DNA from: an uncultured bacterium
GTDB taxonomy: Bacteria > Muiribacteriota > Ozemobacteria > Ozemobacterales > Ozemobacteraceae
Assembly: GCA_900317935.1 (NCBI GenBank)
Contig: ONIU01000015.1
Coordinates: 1 to 42,448, forward strand
Direction: 5' to 3'
DNA: 42,448 nt
The notes below the pieces were generated by a model. That model was not told where the DNA came from, ran no database searches, and saw nothing but the letters and a program-made list of their open reading frames with translations. Each line of letters begins with the position of its first letter. Position 1 is the first letter of the stretch. A program made the translations under genes and the position numbers. Shown piece after piece: positions 17,078-25,678 of the stretch.

Positions 17078-17128
17078 TAAACTGTACCCATAAAAATGAT
17101 ATGTGTCCATTTTTATGGGTACAGTTTA
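17078..17128. repeat. 21-bp perfect inverted repeat
   Basis: The arms 17078-17098 and 17108-17128 (core ACTGTACCCATAAAAATG) are exact reverse complements around a nine-base loop. No T tract follows, so a standard terminator is unlikely. The arms look like the ends of a mobile element joined head to head, as in a decayed insertion sequence or MITE. Confidence 0.75.
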
Positions 17129-17270
17129 AAGACTGTCTAAATTCTCAACTCTAAATTCTCATTTCTCATTTCTCAACTTTCAGCTTTCAGCTTTCAGTTT
17201 TCAATTTTCAGTTTTCAATTCTCCCTCCTCCCTTTTCCCTTATCTCTTTCTCCCTTCCTAAAAATTTTTC

Positions 17271-17299
17271 TTTTCATACAAAAGTTAGTATTTTATAAT
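17271..17299 (+). promoter_or_regulatory. Promoter of the ABC importer operon
   Basis: TTTTCA (17271-17276), a 17-base spacer and a perfect TATAAT (17294-17299) precede the solute-binding protein gene. Confidence 0.55.
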
Positions 17300-17330
17300 G
17301 TATAGATAACCAAAACGTAGAGGTTTGATG

Positions 17331-18668
17331 ATGAAGATAACAGACGCTAAAGTGTTGGGTGCTGTCTTCTTTATTGTTGTAGCCCTTTTTGTGACTACCG
17401 GCTGTTCTGAAAACAAGCCAAAAAAGTCGCAGGTAGACGACATTATTAAAGAAGCACAAGGTATGACGCTGGAACAACTGGCTAAAAAGGCTATTGAAGA
17501 GTCTAAAGGTAAGGCATTCTTTGGTTTAGGCAATTCAAGCCGAGGTAAAGATGCTATCCCTAAGTTTATCAAGTATTTACAAACAATTGATCCTAGTTAT
17601 AACTTAACCTTCGAATGGCAACAGCCTAAAAATAATAAGATATATGACCAGTTAATTGCAGATGCCGCCAAAGAAAAGGGTACATTTGCCATGACTCTTA
17701 TTCAGGACGGTACCCAATTTAAGCCTAAAATGCTTGATACTGGTTTTCTAAAAAGATTTGTACCAAAAGAATGGGCCAAGGCAAACGGTTATGATTTAGA
17801 AACTTACAAAGGTTATGTACCTCTTTTAATGCTTTCTAAGGTTTTTGAATATAACTGCCGCGGTGAAATGGCTTATAAAAACTGTTGGGATTTTGTCTAC
17901 AAAGGTGTTAGACCTCTCTTCATGTATGCTGCAACAGAAACAGTTGGCATGAATTTCCTGTATATGCTTACTTCTCCTAAGTATGCGGCTGTTTTAAAGC
18001 AGGCTTATGATGCGCTTCCTCAGGAAAAGAAAGATTATTTCGACAAAACTATTGAAGAAGTTGCTAAAGACGCAGAATATTTCAAGCTTGACCAGAACGG
18101 TAAGTATGCTCTTGCCTGGATAAAACTCTGGATGAAGCAATACAATGGTCAGACTGATGACGGGCCAATTTGCAATATCCTTATTTCTTCTTCCGCAAAA
18201 GATAAATGTGGTCTTCTTGTTTATTCAAAGCTTCGTTCGGTTCAGGAATCAGCTAACGTTTCTCTGAATAACGTAAAAGTAGCTGCTTATGAAGATGATT
18301 ATGTTGGAATAGGTGGTTTTGGTTACTGTCATTACCTTTTTGTTACTGACAATAGCCCGCTTCCATGGACAGCCTGTGCTCTGATTAACTACTTAACAAC
18401 TCAGCAAAATGGTTTTGAAGCCTGGGGTAAAGATATGGGCTGTTACTCTTCTAATCCAATGATTGATGCTTTGAATGAAGAAATACATAATCATCAGAAG
18501 GGTGGTTATGTTGATGGACAAAACAAATACGAAGTAAAGAATGACAGAGGTAAGTATTGGTGGGAAAGCTCTCAAAAAGGCTGTGGCTGCCTTGTGCTTG
18601 AAGACCCTGAATATTGCACCAAAGTAGCCTTTACAATCGGTCGCTGGATAGACCTGATGGCTGATTAA
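17331..18668 (+). CDS. Solute-binding lipoprotein of an ABC importer
   Basis: Three start codons lie in frame (TTG 17325, ATG 17328, ATG 17331); I choose 17331 because GAGG then sits seven bases upstream. The product of about 445 residues has a lipoprotein signal ending in VTTGC, so it is lipid-anchored outside the cytoplasmic membrane. The mature part has the layout of extracellular solute-binding proteins, with Trp/Tyr-rich segments. The next two genes encode a fused permease and an ATPase related to the polyamine/iron/sulfate importer group. No ligand can be assigned. Confidence 0.85.
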   Translation: MKITDAKVLGAVFFIVVALFVTTGCSENKPKKSQVDDIIKEAQGMTLEQLAKKAIEESKGKAFFGLGNSSRGKDAIPKFIKYLQTIDPSYNLTFEWQQPKNNKIYDQLIADAAKEKGTFAMTLIQDGTQFKPKMLDTGFLKRFVPKEWAKANGYDLETYKGYVPLLMLSKVFEYNCRGEMAYKNCWDFVYKGVRPLFMYAATETVGMNFLYMLTSPKYAAVLKQAYDALPQEKKDYFDKTIEEVAKDAEYFKLDQNGKYALAWIKLWMKQYNGQTDDGPICNILISSSAKDKCGLLVYSKLRSVQESANVSLNNVKVAAYEDDYVGIGGFGYCHYLFVTDNSPLPWTACALINYLTTQQNGFEAWGKDMGCYSSNPMIDALNEEIHNHQKGGYVDGQNKYEVKNDRGKYWWESSQKGCGCLVLEDPEYCTKVAFTIGRWIDLMAD

Positions 18669-18679
18669 GGAGTTTTTCT

Positions 18680-20503
18680 ATGCAGAATACAAATAGTAAT
18701 AAATTTATAAACAGCATCAAAACTTATTTTTCCAAGCCTCAGAATATTATCCTGTTTGTTTTTGGTATATTGCTTACCTTTACAACACTGGCACCAATTG
18801 TTGCTATCGTTGAAGATACCATAAAAATACATCCAGGCACATTAGATGCTTACTTAAGCGGTAAAGTCTCTGGCTATTCAATAGTAAACTATATAGATAT
18901 TTTTACTAGTAAATACTCCTGGGTAAATCTTTGGCATCCTTTGTTGAATACTACAATTTTGGCTGTATTCTCATGTCTGGTTGCCATTATATATGGTGGT
19001 GGCTTTGCCTTTTTGGTTACAAGAACCAATATGAGGTTTAAGCAGTATTTGAGCTCAATCTTCATTTTCCCATACATAATGCCTCAATGGACCTTATCAG
19101 TTGTTTGGAAAAACCTTTTCGATAGTAGCGTAGTTTGCGGAACTTCTGATGGTCTATTAGCTTCTATATTTGGAATTACAATGCCGTTATGGTGGTGTAA
19201 GGGGCTTTTCCCAAGCATTATTGTTTTGGGGCTTCACTATTCAGCATTTGCTTATATTCTTATCGGTGGTATTTTCCAGAATATGGATCCGAACCTTGAA
19301 GAAGCCGCTAAGATTCTTGATACACCCAAATGGAAAATAGCAACAAAGATAACTTTGCCTATGGTTAAACCTGCAATTTTATCAACTATTCTTCTTGTTT
19401 TCGGTAGTGCAGTTGGTAGTTATCCAGTACCTCACTATTTGGGTTTAACAACTCTTTCAACCAAATACATTTCGATGAATGCTAAATACACTGGTGAAGC
19501 AAGTATTCTGGCAATAATAATGATGCTTTTCGGCGTTGCAATCATGATTTTGAACCAGATGAGTCTTACCGACAGACGAAATTACACAACTGTTACCGGT
19601 AAAGCTGGTCAGAAATCTCTTTTCGATTTGGGTAAGACGGCAAAATATGGCATCGCTTGGGTTTTCATTATAATCACCTTCTTTACTAGTATTTTCCCAA
19701 TAGCATTATTTGCTTTGGAAACCTTCTTGCCGAACCCAGGCGATTATAGTTTCTTGTACACTGGAGACTTCAGAAATCTCACAAGCAAATGGTGGCTAAC
19801 TACTGACCCAGGTGCAGACAGCAGTATGTATGGGCAGAAAGGTATTATTTTCAATAAGACTATTTGGCAAGCATTCTTCGGAACTCTTTGGGTTTCTATC
19901 TGCTGTGCTTTGCTGGCAGGCACAATTGGTATGCTGGTTGGCTATGCAGTCGCAAAGAATCGCAGAAGCAAATGGGCTGGTTATGTTAACTCAATGGCGT
20001 TCTTGCCTTATCTAATGCCTTCAATAGCTGTAGGCGCAGCAATCTTCGTTTTATTCTCAAATGAAACTATGAACTTGTTTAACACCTACACAATATTGAT
20101 TATTGCAGGTACAATAAAATATATCCCATTTGCCAGCAAAAGCGCTTTGAACTCAATGTTACAGCTTAGCAATGAAATTGAAGAATCTGCAATTATTCTT
20201 GATATCCCTTGGAAAAAGCGACTTTGGAATATAATTATTCCTATACAGAAATCAACAATAGTTAATGGCTATATGTTGCCGTTTATGACCTGTCTGAGAG
20301 AACTTTCATTGTTCTTACTATTGTGTACACAAGGGTTCATTATGGCAACCACATTGGATTACTTCGATGAAATGGGTTTATATGCTTTTTCAAGTGCAAT
20401 CAACCTGATTTTGATTGTTACAATTCTTGTATTCAATACAATTGTTAATAAAATAACTGGAGCAAGCTTAGACAGCGGAATAGGAGCAAGAGACAATGCC
20501 TGA
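18680..20503 (+). CDS. Fused double-domain ABC importer permease
   Basis: The 607-residue protein consists of two permease halves in one chain, each with about six membrane helices. Each half has its EAA loop: LEEAAKILDTPKWKIATKIT in the first and IEESAIILDIPWKKRLWNII in the second. Fused permeases of this kind are known in the FbpB/ThiP-type branch. TAAGGAG precedes the start, and the end overlaps the ATPase gene by eight bases. A single chain would form the whole translocation pore. Confidence 0.92.
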   Translation: MQNTNSNKFINSIKTYFSKPQNIILFVFGILLTFTTLAPIVAIVEDTIKIHPGTLDAYLSGKVSGYSIVNYIDIFTSKYSWVNLWHPLLNTTILAVFSCLVAIIYGGGFAFLVTRTNMRFKQYLSSIFIFPYIMPQWTLSVVWKNLFDSSVVCGTSDGLLASIFGITMPLWWCKGLFPSIIVLGLHYSAFAYILIGGIFQNMDPNLEEAAKILDTPKWKIATKITLPMVKPAILSTILLVFGSAVGSYPVPHYLGLTTLSTKYISMNAKYTGEASILAIIMMLFGVAIMILNQMSLTDRRNYTTVTGKAGQKSLFDLGKTAKYGIAWVFIIITFFTSIFPIALFALETFLPNPGDYSFLYTGDFRNLTSKWWLTTDPGADSSMYGQKGIIFNKTIWQAFFGTLWVSICCALLAGTIGMLVGYAVAKNRRSKWAGYVNSMAFLPYLMPSIAVGAAIFVLFSNETMNLFNTYTILIIAGTIKYIPFASKSALNSMLQLSNEIEESAIILDIPWKKRLWNIIIPIQKSTIVNGYMLPFMTCLRELSLFLLLCTQGFIMATTLDYFDEMGLYAFSSAINLILIVTILVFNTIVNKITGASLDSGIGARDNA

Positions 20504-22079
20504 AATTAAATTAGAAAACATTACTAAAAAATTCGATAGATTCTACTCTGTAGATAACTTAAGTTTATATATCCCAGACAACTCGTTTATTACATTGCTC
20601 GGTCCTTCAGGCTGCGGAAAAACTACAACGCTTCGTATGATTGCTGGACTTGAAACTCCTACTAGCGGCCGCATTACAATAGGTGATAAGGTTGTTTTCG
20701 ATAGTGAAGCAGGTATAAATGTTCCAGCTAATAAAAGAAAAGTTGGTTTCTTGTTCCAGAATTACGCTCTCTGGCCTAATATGACCGTTTATGAAAACAT
20801 CTCTTTTGGTCTGAGAAATATCAAGGAAGAACTTCCATTAAGAGATGATAAAGCCAAGATTTGTGCTGATATTATCAGAGTTTTGAAGGATTCTCAGCGC
20901 CTTCCAAAATTACTGGTTGGTGAACATTACGACGATATTCTGCGTAAGCTTATAGATGTTTACGATATAACCTATTGGACAGCTATAGAAATAACAAAGT
21001 TGGATATTGGAACAGACGGCAGCGCTTCTTCAAAATGTGAAAAATTAGCAAAAGAATATGAATCAAAGCTTGATGGAATTATGGAAGACCATAAGAAAAA
21101 TGGTGAAACTCTTAATAAAAACTTTGAAATCATTAAGAACGGCAATCTTCTTAAGGAAGTCAGAGGCTTAACAGAAGAAGAAATAGACATGGCTGTTCAG
21201 TCTTCTGCAAAAATTGTTAAGATTGGAATGTTTATGAACCGATACCCAGCAGAACTTTCTGGTGGTCAGCAGCAGAGAGTTGCTATTGCAAGAACTCTTG
21301 CACCTAAGCCAAAAGTTTTATTCATGGACGAACCTCTTTCTAACCTTGACGCAAAGCTTAGACTTGGCATGAGATACGAATTGCAGCGTTTGCATGTTAC
21401 TACTGGTGCTACTTTCGTATATGTTACTCACGACCAGATGGAAGCTATGACCCTTGCTACGAAGATTTGTCTCATGAACAACGGTGTTCTTCAGCAGTAT
21501 GATGCTCCATTAGATGTTTATTTGAAGCCGAATAATACCTTTACAGCAGACTTTGTGGGTAATCCCTCAATTAACTTTATGGAAGCAAAAGGGAAACAGG
21601 CCGGCGATAGCTCTATAGCCTTAGAAATACTTAACGGTAAAAAAATAACTTTCACTCCAAAAGAATCTCTGTCTCTTGATAAATGGTTCAAAGAAAGAGA
21701 TGAAGCTGCTAGCAAGGCTGTTGTAATTGATAAACAAAACAAAGACGAACTCTTTAAACCTCGCATTGATAAAGCTGTTGAAGACCATGCCGAAGAAAAG
21801 AAAGAAGTTACCAATGAAGACTTCTTTATTGGAGTAAGACCTGAATACATTCACATCAATGAAAAAGGTGCTTTCGAAGCTGAAGTTTACGGTGCAATGC
21901 CTACAGGTATGGAATCAACCCTCAAGCTTAAACTTGATAATTTCCTGCTTACAAGCGTTGTTTTCGGAAGCACAGCTTTTGCAATAGGCCAAAAAGTAAG
22001 ATTCGATATCGGTGGCGATGGAATCCTGCTATTTGACCGCAAGTCTGGCAAGCGCATCTGCAACGGTTCTGTTAAATGA
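20496..22079 (+). CDS. ABC importer ATPase with a large helical-domain insertion
   Basis: The 527-residue protein has Walker A GPSGCGKT (36-43), Q-loop FLFQNYALWP (Gln88), signature LSGGQQQR (254-261), Walker B VLFMDEPLSNLDAKL and switch His in VTHDQMEAM, followed by a TOBE-like C-terminus. Q-loop and signature are 166 residues apart, about three times the usual distance in MalK/PotA-type ATPases. The extra roughly 115 residues (about 110-224) are charged and probably helical. A second charged, Lys/Glu-rich stretch lies in the C-terminal region (about 390-445). Catalytic motifs are intact, so the protein should be active. Confidence 0.93.
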   Translation: MPEIKLENITKKFDRFYSVDNLSLYIPDNSFITLLGPSGCGKTTTLRMIAGLETPTSGRITIGDKVVFDSEAGINVPANKRKVGFLFQNYALWPNMTVYENISFGLRNIKEELPLRDDKAKICADIIRVLKDSQRLPKLLVGEHYDDILRKLIDVYDITYWTAIEITKLDIGTDGSASSKCEKLAKEYESKLDGIMEDHKKNGETLNKNFEIIKNGNLLKEVRGLTEEEIDMAVQSSAKIVKIGMFMNRYPAELSGGQQQRVAIARTLAPKPKVLFMDEPLSNLDAKLRLGMRYELQRLHVTTGATFVYVTHDQMEAMTLATKICLMNNGVLQQYDAPLDVYLKPNNTFTADFVGNPSINFMEAKGKQAGDSSIALEILNGKKITFTPKESLSLDKWFKERDEAASKAVVIDKQNKDELFKPRIDKAVEDHAEEKKEVTNEDFFIGVRPEYIHINEKGAFEAEVYGAMPTGMESTLKLKLDNFLLTSVVFGSTAFAIGQKVRFDIGGDGILLFDRKSGKRICNGSVK

Positions 22080-22090
22080 TTCTCACTGAG

Positions 22091-22120
22091 AAAAGCTGAG
22101 TATTAGCTCAGCTTTTTTTT
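22091..22120 (+). terminator. Rho-independent terminator of the ABC importer operon
   Basis: A 10-bp stem (AAAAGCTGAG/CTCAGCTTTT) with a six-base loop is followed by T8, 11 bases after the ATPase stop. Confidence 0.92.
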
Positions 22121-22152
22121 GTAATAAATCTAAATTATATTTAGGAGTTTAT

Positions 22153-22212
22153 ATGAAAAAAACTTTGAAAAGTCTTATTATTGGGCAAAGAAGGCTGATT
22201 TACTTAATTTAA
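22153..22212 (+). CDS. Possible 19-residue leader peptide
   Basis: A short frame behind TTAGGAG encodes 19 residues beginning MKKTLKSLII and ending in IYLI. It lies 13 bases ahead of the next gene. It may be a translated leader, or the remnant of a signal peptide from a lost gene. Ribosome binding site quality is the only support. Confidence 0.3.
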   Translation: MKKTLKSLIIGQRRLIYLI

Positions 22213-22225
22213 AAGGTAATACAAT

Positions 22226-22987
22226 ATGAATTTGTTGTGGCCTTATGCAAAAAAGAAAGTTCAAAAAAGAAGAAACGGTGTAAAACGTTTGGCAGGTCTG
22301 TTAGAGGCCAATTATTGCGACTATTTGACGGTTAATGCCGTAATGAATCGTTTTCCTTCTCTTTCCGCAATTGAAGATATAGAGAATAGTAATATTATTT
22401 TTGGCATTATAAATGGTTACAGTTACTGTTTTGTTGAGTCTTTTCATATTGGAAAACGCAAAAGAGACCATTCTGAATGGAAGTCTAAATTAATATTCAA
22501 AACTAAAGAGAGCTTTCCTGATTTTCATTTAATAACAAAAAGTTCGGCTATTCTTGATTATTTGGGTGGTATCTTATTTGGTTTATTTTTTTTTCTTGTC
22601 CCTATTTTTGTAATGTTAGCATCTAAGAGTGCTCCTGTAGTTGCTGTTATTTCCTGCGTTTACGGTTTTGTAATAATCTCTTATTTCATAATTAAATTAA
22701 AAGATGTTTTTCTAAATGATAAATTTGGTATAAAAAATAGGGGATTTAAAGAAAAGTATGTAATATTTACCAAATCTAATCCGAATGATATCAACAGAGT
22801 TTTTACCGAAGAAGTTTGTTCAAAAATTCTTGATTATCCTTATGATATAGATATCAAGATTAATAACCAGGAGATTATTGTTGATTTTGATCAAAATGAA
22901 AAACTATCTTATCCTTTATGTAAAGAATATCTGAATTCATTAGTTCGAGAGGTAAAGATATTAGAAGGAGACTTCGAACTTCTCTGA
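22226..22987 (+). CDS. Hypothetical membrane protein with a central helical hairpin
   Basis: This 253-residue protein is not recognised. Residues 1-105 are soluble and basic near the start. Two adjacent membrane helices occupy about residues 108-158 (YLGGILFGLFFFLVPIFVML and AVISCVYGFVIISYFIIKL). A soluble C-terminal domain of about 95 residues follows. The order soluble-hairpin-soluble with a FTKSNPNDINRVFTEEVC phrase resembles proteins in which two cytoplasmic halves flank a membrane hairpin. AAGG lies ahead of the ATG. Its own terminator is not obvious. Confidence 0.65.
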   Translation: MNLLWPYAKKKVQKRRNGVKRLAGLLEANYCDYLTVNAVMNRFPSLSAIEDIENSNIIFGIINGYSYCFVESFHIGKRKRDHSEWKSKLIFKTKESFPDFHLITKSSAILDYLGGILFGLFFFLVPIFVMLASKSAPVVAVISCVYGFVIISYFIIKLKDVFLNDKFGIKNRGFKEKYVIFTKSNPNDINRVFTEEVCSKILDYPYDIDIKINNQEIIVDFDQNEKLSYPLCKEYLNSLVREVKILEGDFELL

Positions 22988-23118
22988 TTTTATTTTTTTA
23001 GGGATTTTATTTGATTGAAGAGTTTTTTATTTAATTTTTTAAAAACTTGGAACCTTTTGGATTTTTATTTGTCAAAACATACAAAATAAATAAAAACCAG
23101 AAGGAGGGTTTATTGTTT

Positions 23119-24573
23119 ATGAGAAAAATAACTGTTGGAATACTTGCCGCAGTATTATCTTTGATGACCTTTGTTTCACCAGTTCAAGCAGCAGATGACC
23201 AGGGTTTGTCGGCTGCAATTTCTATGCAGAAGGCATTTGTAAATGTGGCGAAACAATTAAAGCAGAGTGTTGTTAATATTAGAATAGAAAAGACTTCTAA
23301 AGTATCATCTGTTTTCGGATTTGATTCTGACGAAGATTCAGATGAAGCAGAAGAATTTTTCAGAAAATTCTTCAAAATGCCAAGAAACGAAAAGAAAGAA
23401 GAAAAAATACTTGGTGGCGGTTCCGGAATTATATTTAAAGAAGACGGAACTATTTTAACCAACAACCATGTTGTTAAAGGTGCTTCAAAGATTACCGTTA
23501 AACTTCATAATGGTAATGAATACCCTGCAGAAGTATTGGGCCAAGATCCTCAGACAGATGTTGCTGTAATTAAGATTAAGGCAAATGAAAAATTGACTGC
23601 TGCAAAATTTGCAAATTCTGATGAAGTTGAATCAGGGCAGTGGTGTATAGCAGTAGGAAGTCCATTGGGTTTGGAACAGACTGTAACTGTTGGTGTTGTA
23701 AGTGCAGTTGGTCGATCTGGTCTCGGTGCTGCTGCAATTGAGGACTTTATTCAGACTGATGCCAGCATTAATCCAGGTAATTCTGGCGGACCTCTTGTAG
23801 ATATAATGGGCAGAGTAATCGGCATTAACACATTGATTTTTACAGCTCCTGGTTCTGGAATAAGCTTTGCAATACCATCTAATCTAGCTGTAAAAGTAGC
23901 TGAACAGATTTCTAAGGGTGGCACTGTTTCAAGACCTTACTTAGGAATTTCGATGGTTTCTGTTACCGATGAACTTAGTGAACATTACGGTTTAAAAGAT
24001 AAACAGGGTGCTGTAGTTATGGATATTACAGATAAATCGCCTGCCGCTAAAGCTGGATTCCGAAAAATGGATATCATAAGAAGCTTCAACGGAAAAGATA
24101 TGAAAACAACTGAAGATGTTCAAAAGTTTATTTTCGCTAGAAATGTTGGTGAAGAAATAAAAGCTCAGGTTTTGAGAAATGGCAAGCCTGTTGAATTGAA
24201 GATTAAACTTGAACAGATGCCTTCTACTTTCGGTCTTGCTTCTTCTGAAATTAAGGAAAATCCTGTTAGAACAAAACCTTTAGCTGTAACAGATAAATTA
24301 GGTTTGAAGGTACAAAAGTTAACTGATGAATTAGCTAAATCATTGGGTTTAAAAACTTCATCAGGTCTTGTTATTGCTGGAGTAAAAGATGATTCTGCTG
24401 CTGATAAATCAGGCTTGAAAAAAGGCGATATCATTACTCAGGTAAACGGCAGTGATATTAATAATGAAGCAGACTTGGAAAAAGCTTTGAAAGACGGAGA
24501 AAAGAAACAGAGTTCGGTATTTCTTATAGAAAGAGCGACTGTTCCTATGTTCTTAGTTGTTTCACATAAATAA
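23119..24573 (+). CDS. htrA: HtrA/DegP-family serine protease
   Basis: The start could be ATG 23119, 11 bases after AAGGAGG, or TTG 23113 at closer spacing; both give the same mature protein. A signal peptide (cleavage near VQAA) leads into a trypsin-like domain with His117 (TNNHVV), Asp147 (QTDVAV) and Ser222 (GNSGGPLVD). Two PDZ domains follow, about residues 270-370 and 395-475. A charged segment (about 69-96, DSDEDSDEAEEFFRKFF) sits before the protease core like the LA loop of DegP. It degrades or refolds damaged periplasmic proteins. It is monocistronic, with a terminator immediately after. Confidence 0.95.
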   Translation: MRKITVGILAAVLSLMTFVSPVQAADDQGLSAAISMQKAFVNVAKQLKQSVVNIRIEKTSKVSSVFGFDSDEDSDEAEEFFRKFFKMPRNEKKEEKILGGGSGIIFKEDGTILTNNHVVKGASKITVKLHNGNEYPAEVLGQDPQTDVAVIKIKANEKLTAAKFANSDEVESGQWCIAVGSPLGLEQTVTVGVVSAVGRSGLGAAAIEDFIQTDASINPGNSGGPLVDIMGRVIGINTLIFTAPGSGISFAIPSNLAVKVAEQISKGGTVSRPYLGISMVSVTDELSEHYGLKDKQGAVVMDITDKSPAAKAGFRKMDIIRSFNGKDMKTTEDVQKFIFARNVGEEIKAQVLRNGKPVELKIKLEQMPSTFGLASSEIKENPVRTKPLAVTDKLGLKVQKLTDELAKSLGLKTSSGLVIAGVKDDSAADKSGLKKGDIITQVNGSDINNEADLEKALKDGEKKQSSVFLIERATVPMFLVVSHK

Positions 24574-24584
24574 TCTGTAAATTT

Positions 24585-24627
24585 AAAGCTGGCTTTTAGT
24601 ATTTTTTCTTTAAAGCCAGCTTTTTTT
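24585..24627 (+). terminator. Rho-independent terminator of htrA
   Basis: A 12-bp stem (AAAGCTGGCTTT/AAAGCCAGCTTT) with a 15-base loop ends in a T tract, just after the htrA stop. The same AAAGCTGGC core is used by the terminator at 34241. Confidence 0.9.
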
Positions 24628-24705
24628 ATTTTAGTTTTCTTTATTATTTATGTTTCAAATGTTTGACAGTATTTTGCAAACAGTTTATCATGTTAGAACG
24701 GTAAC

Positions 24706-25332
24706 ATGAAACAACAAACTCTTTTTTCTAAGCAGAATGTGCTATGGCTAGGAATCTTTTTGATATTTCTGGCCTTTCTGTCGTTGTTTTTTATGTTTAT
24801 GTCTAAAAGAAATACCAGACAAACGATGAAAACCCATAAACCATTGGTAGTTAATGATATAGAAGTGGGGGATGTTGGCGAAGAAGAAAACATTTTTGAA
24901 TCTCTTGATTTTCAAAACGTTCATACTGCTTTCCAGAAGTCATATCTTGAATTAATAGATAACATTGATAATAAGGAAACCAAAAAGGGCAGCGAAGGGA
25001 TTGTGAGAATAGATATTAAAAGAGATGCTCTTCTTTTTGAAACATATAAAAAAGCTCAGAATAACTATGGTAAAATTCTGAAAAAAGTAGAAGATCATGA
25101 AAAGGATTTCAAGATAAAATGCTTTGCAAGAATGAGAAAGCTTATTCTTGCTGTTTTGTTTGCAGATAGAAAATTTGGTAAAAGAGTTACCCGTTTTGAC
25201 GGAGAAAAACTAGTTGAAATAGGCGCACTGGATTCTATTCCGGTCTGTCCCAGAGGTGGAGAGTATTCTATTATATATAAGAATGGCCGCCGTCTATTTA
25301 ACTGTTCTATACACGGTGTTTTAAAGAACTGA
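24706..25332 (+). CDS. Membrane-anchored protein with a C-terminal Cys/His motif
   Basis: The 208-residue protein has a single N-terminal membrane helix (about residues 13-33) and a mostly helical soluble body. It ends in VCPRGGEYSIIYKNGRRLFN followed by CSIHG. The CPxGG(x)Y...CxxHG ending is one often seen at the C-terminus of prepilin-like proteins, where the cysteines may pair. There is no prepilin cleavage motif, because a long N-terminal segment precedes the helix. Function is unknown; a pilus-related link is a guess. Confidence 0.7.
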   Translation: MKQQTLFSKQNVLWLGIFLIFLAFLSLFFMFMSKRNTRQTMKTHKPLVVNDIEVGDVGEEENIFESLDFQNVHTAFQKSYLELIDNIDNKETKKGSEGIVRIDIKRDALLFETYKKAQNNYGKILKKVEDHEKDFKIKCFARMRKLILAVLFADRKFGKRVTRFDGEKLVEIGALDSIPVCPRGGEYSIIYKNGRRLFNCSIHGVLKN

Positions 25333-25347
25333 TTTTTTATAGTTCTT
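25324..25347. terminator. Weak convergent hairpin
   Basis: AAGAACT/AGTTCTT with a 10-base loop covers the stop of the 24706 gene. It is followed by A/T-rich sequence on both strands and could end transcripts from both sides, including the small minus-strand gene. Confidence 0.35.
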
Positions 25348-25353
25348 ATTTTA

Positions 25354-25515
25354 TTATGCTCTTAGACCCTCTTCTTTTTTTCTGTCTTCCTCTGATTCAA
25401 GTTCCCCATTAAATAGTAGTTCAACCATTTCAATAAGTGTTCTGACGAATAAAACGCCTACACCAATAGAAAAAATAAGGGTCAAAACTACTGCTGTAGA
25501 TAGTTCTTTTAGCAT
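25354..25515 (-). CDS. Small membrane protein, 53 residues
   Basis: The minus-strand ATG at 25515 follows a good AGGAG ribosome binding site at seven bases. The product has a short N-terminus, one clear membrane helix (about residues 8-24, AVVLTLIFSIGVGVLFV) and a strongly charged C-terminal tail (ELESEEDRKKEEG). The codons look like those of the neighbours. No family is recognised; the layout is typical of small regulatory or subunit membrane proteins such as gamma-type subunits. Confidence 0.6.
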   Translation of the reverse strand: MLKELSTAVVLTLIFSIGVGVLFVRTLIEMVELLFNGELESEEDRKKEEGLRA

Positions 25516-25616
25516 TTTATTTCTCCTATGGAATAATCCTACACTTTCATATCGTCACTTTTTGCTATTATTTTACCTTTATTCATCAATGATTTTTTTA
25601 TATGTCCAAATAATTC

Positions 25617-25644
25617 TTGCACTAAGTTATAAGTGTGCTATAAT
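25617..25644 (+). promoter_or_regulatory. Promoter of the FHA-ParA/kinase operon
   Basis: TTGCAC (25617-25622), a 16-base spacer and an extended -10 TGCTATAAT (25636-25644) lie 34 bases ahead of the FHA-ParA start. The -10 is identical to that at 4781. Confidence 0.7.
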
Positions 25645-25678
25645 GGCTGATACTTGAAGTTTAACTTGGAGATGAATA

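Larger units (their letters stand above)
17018..17330. repeat. Repeat-filled intergenic region
   Basis: No gene is visible in these 313 bases. They contain, in order: an ATATAAGAT-type repeat (17018-17042), a 21-bp perfect inverted repeat (17078-17128), and a long pyrimidine tract (17135-17260) made of shifting tandem phrases such as CTAAATTCTCA, TTTCTCA, TTTCAGC and TTTTCAA. A promoter for the ABC importer lies at the right end. Confidence 0.7.

Noticed and set aside
17274..17572. Minus-strand frames opposite the start of the solute-binding protein
   Set aside because: They overlap its promoter and lipoprotein signal and have no start signals of their own.
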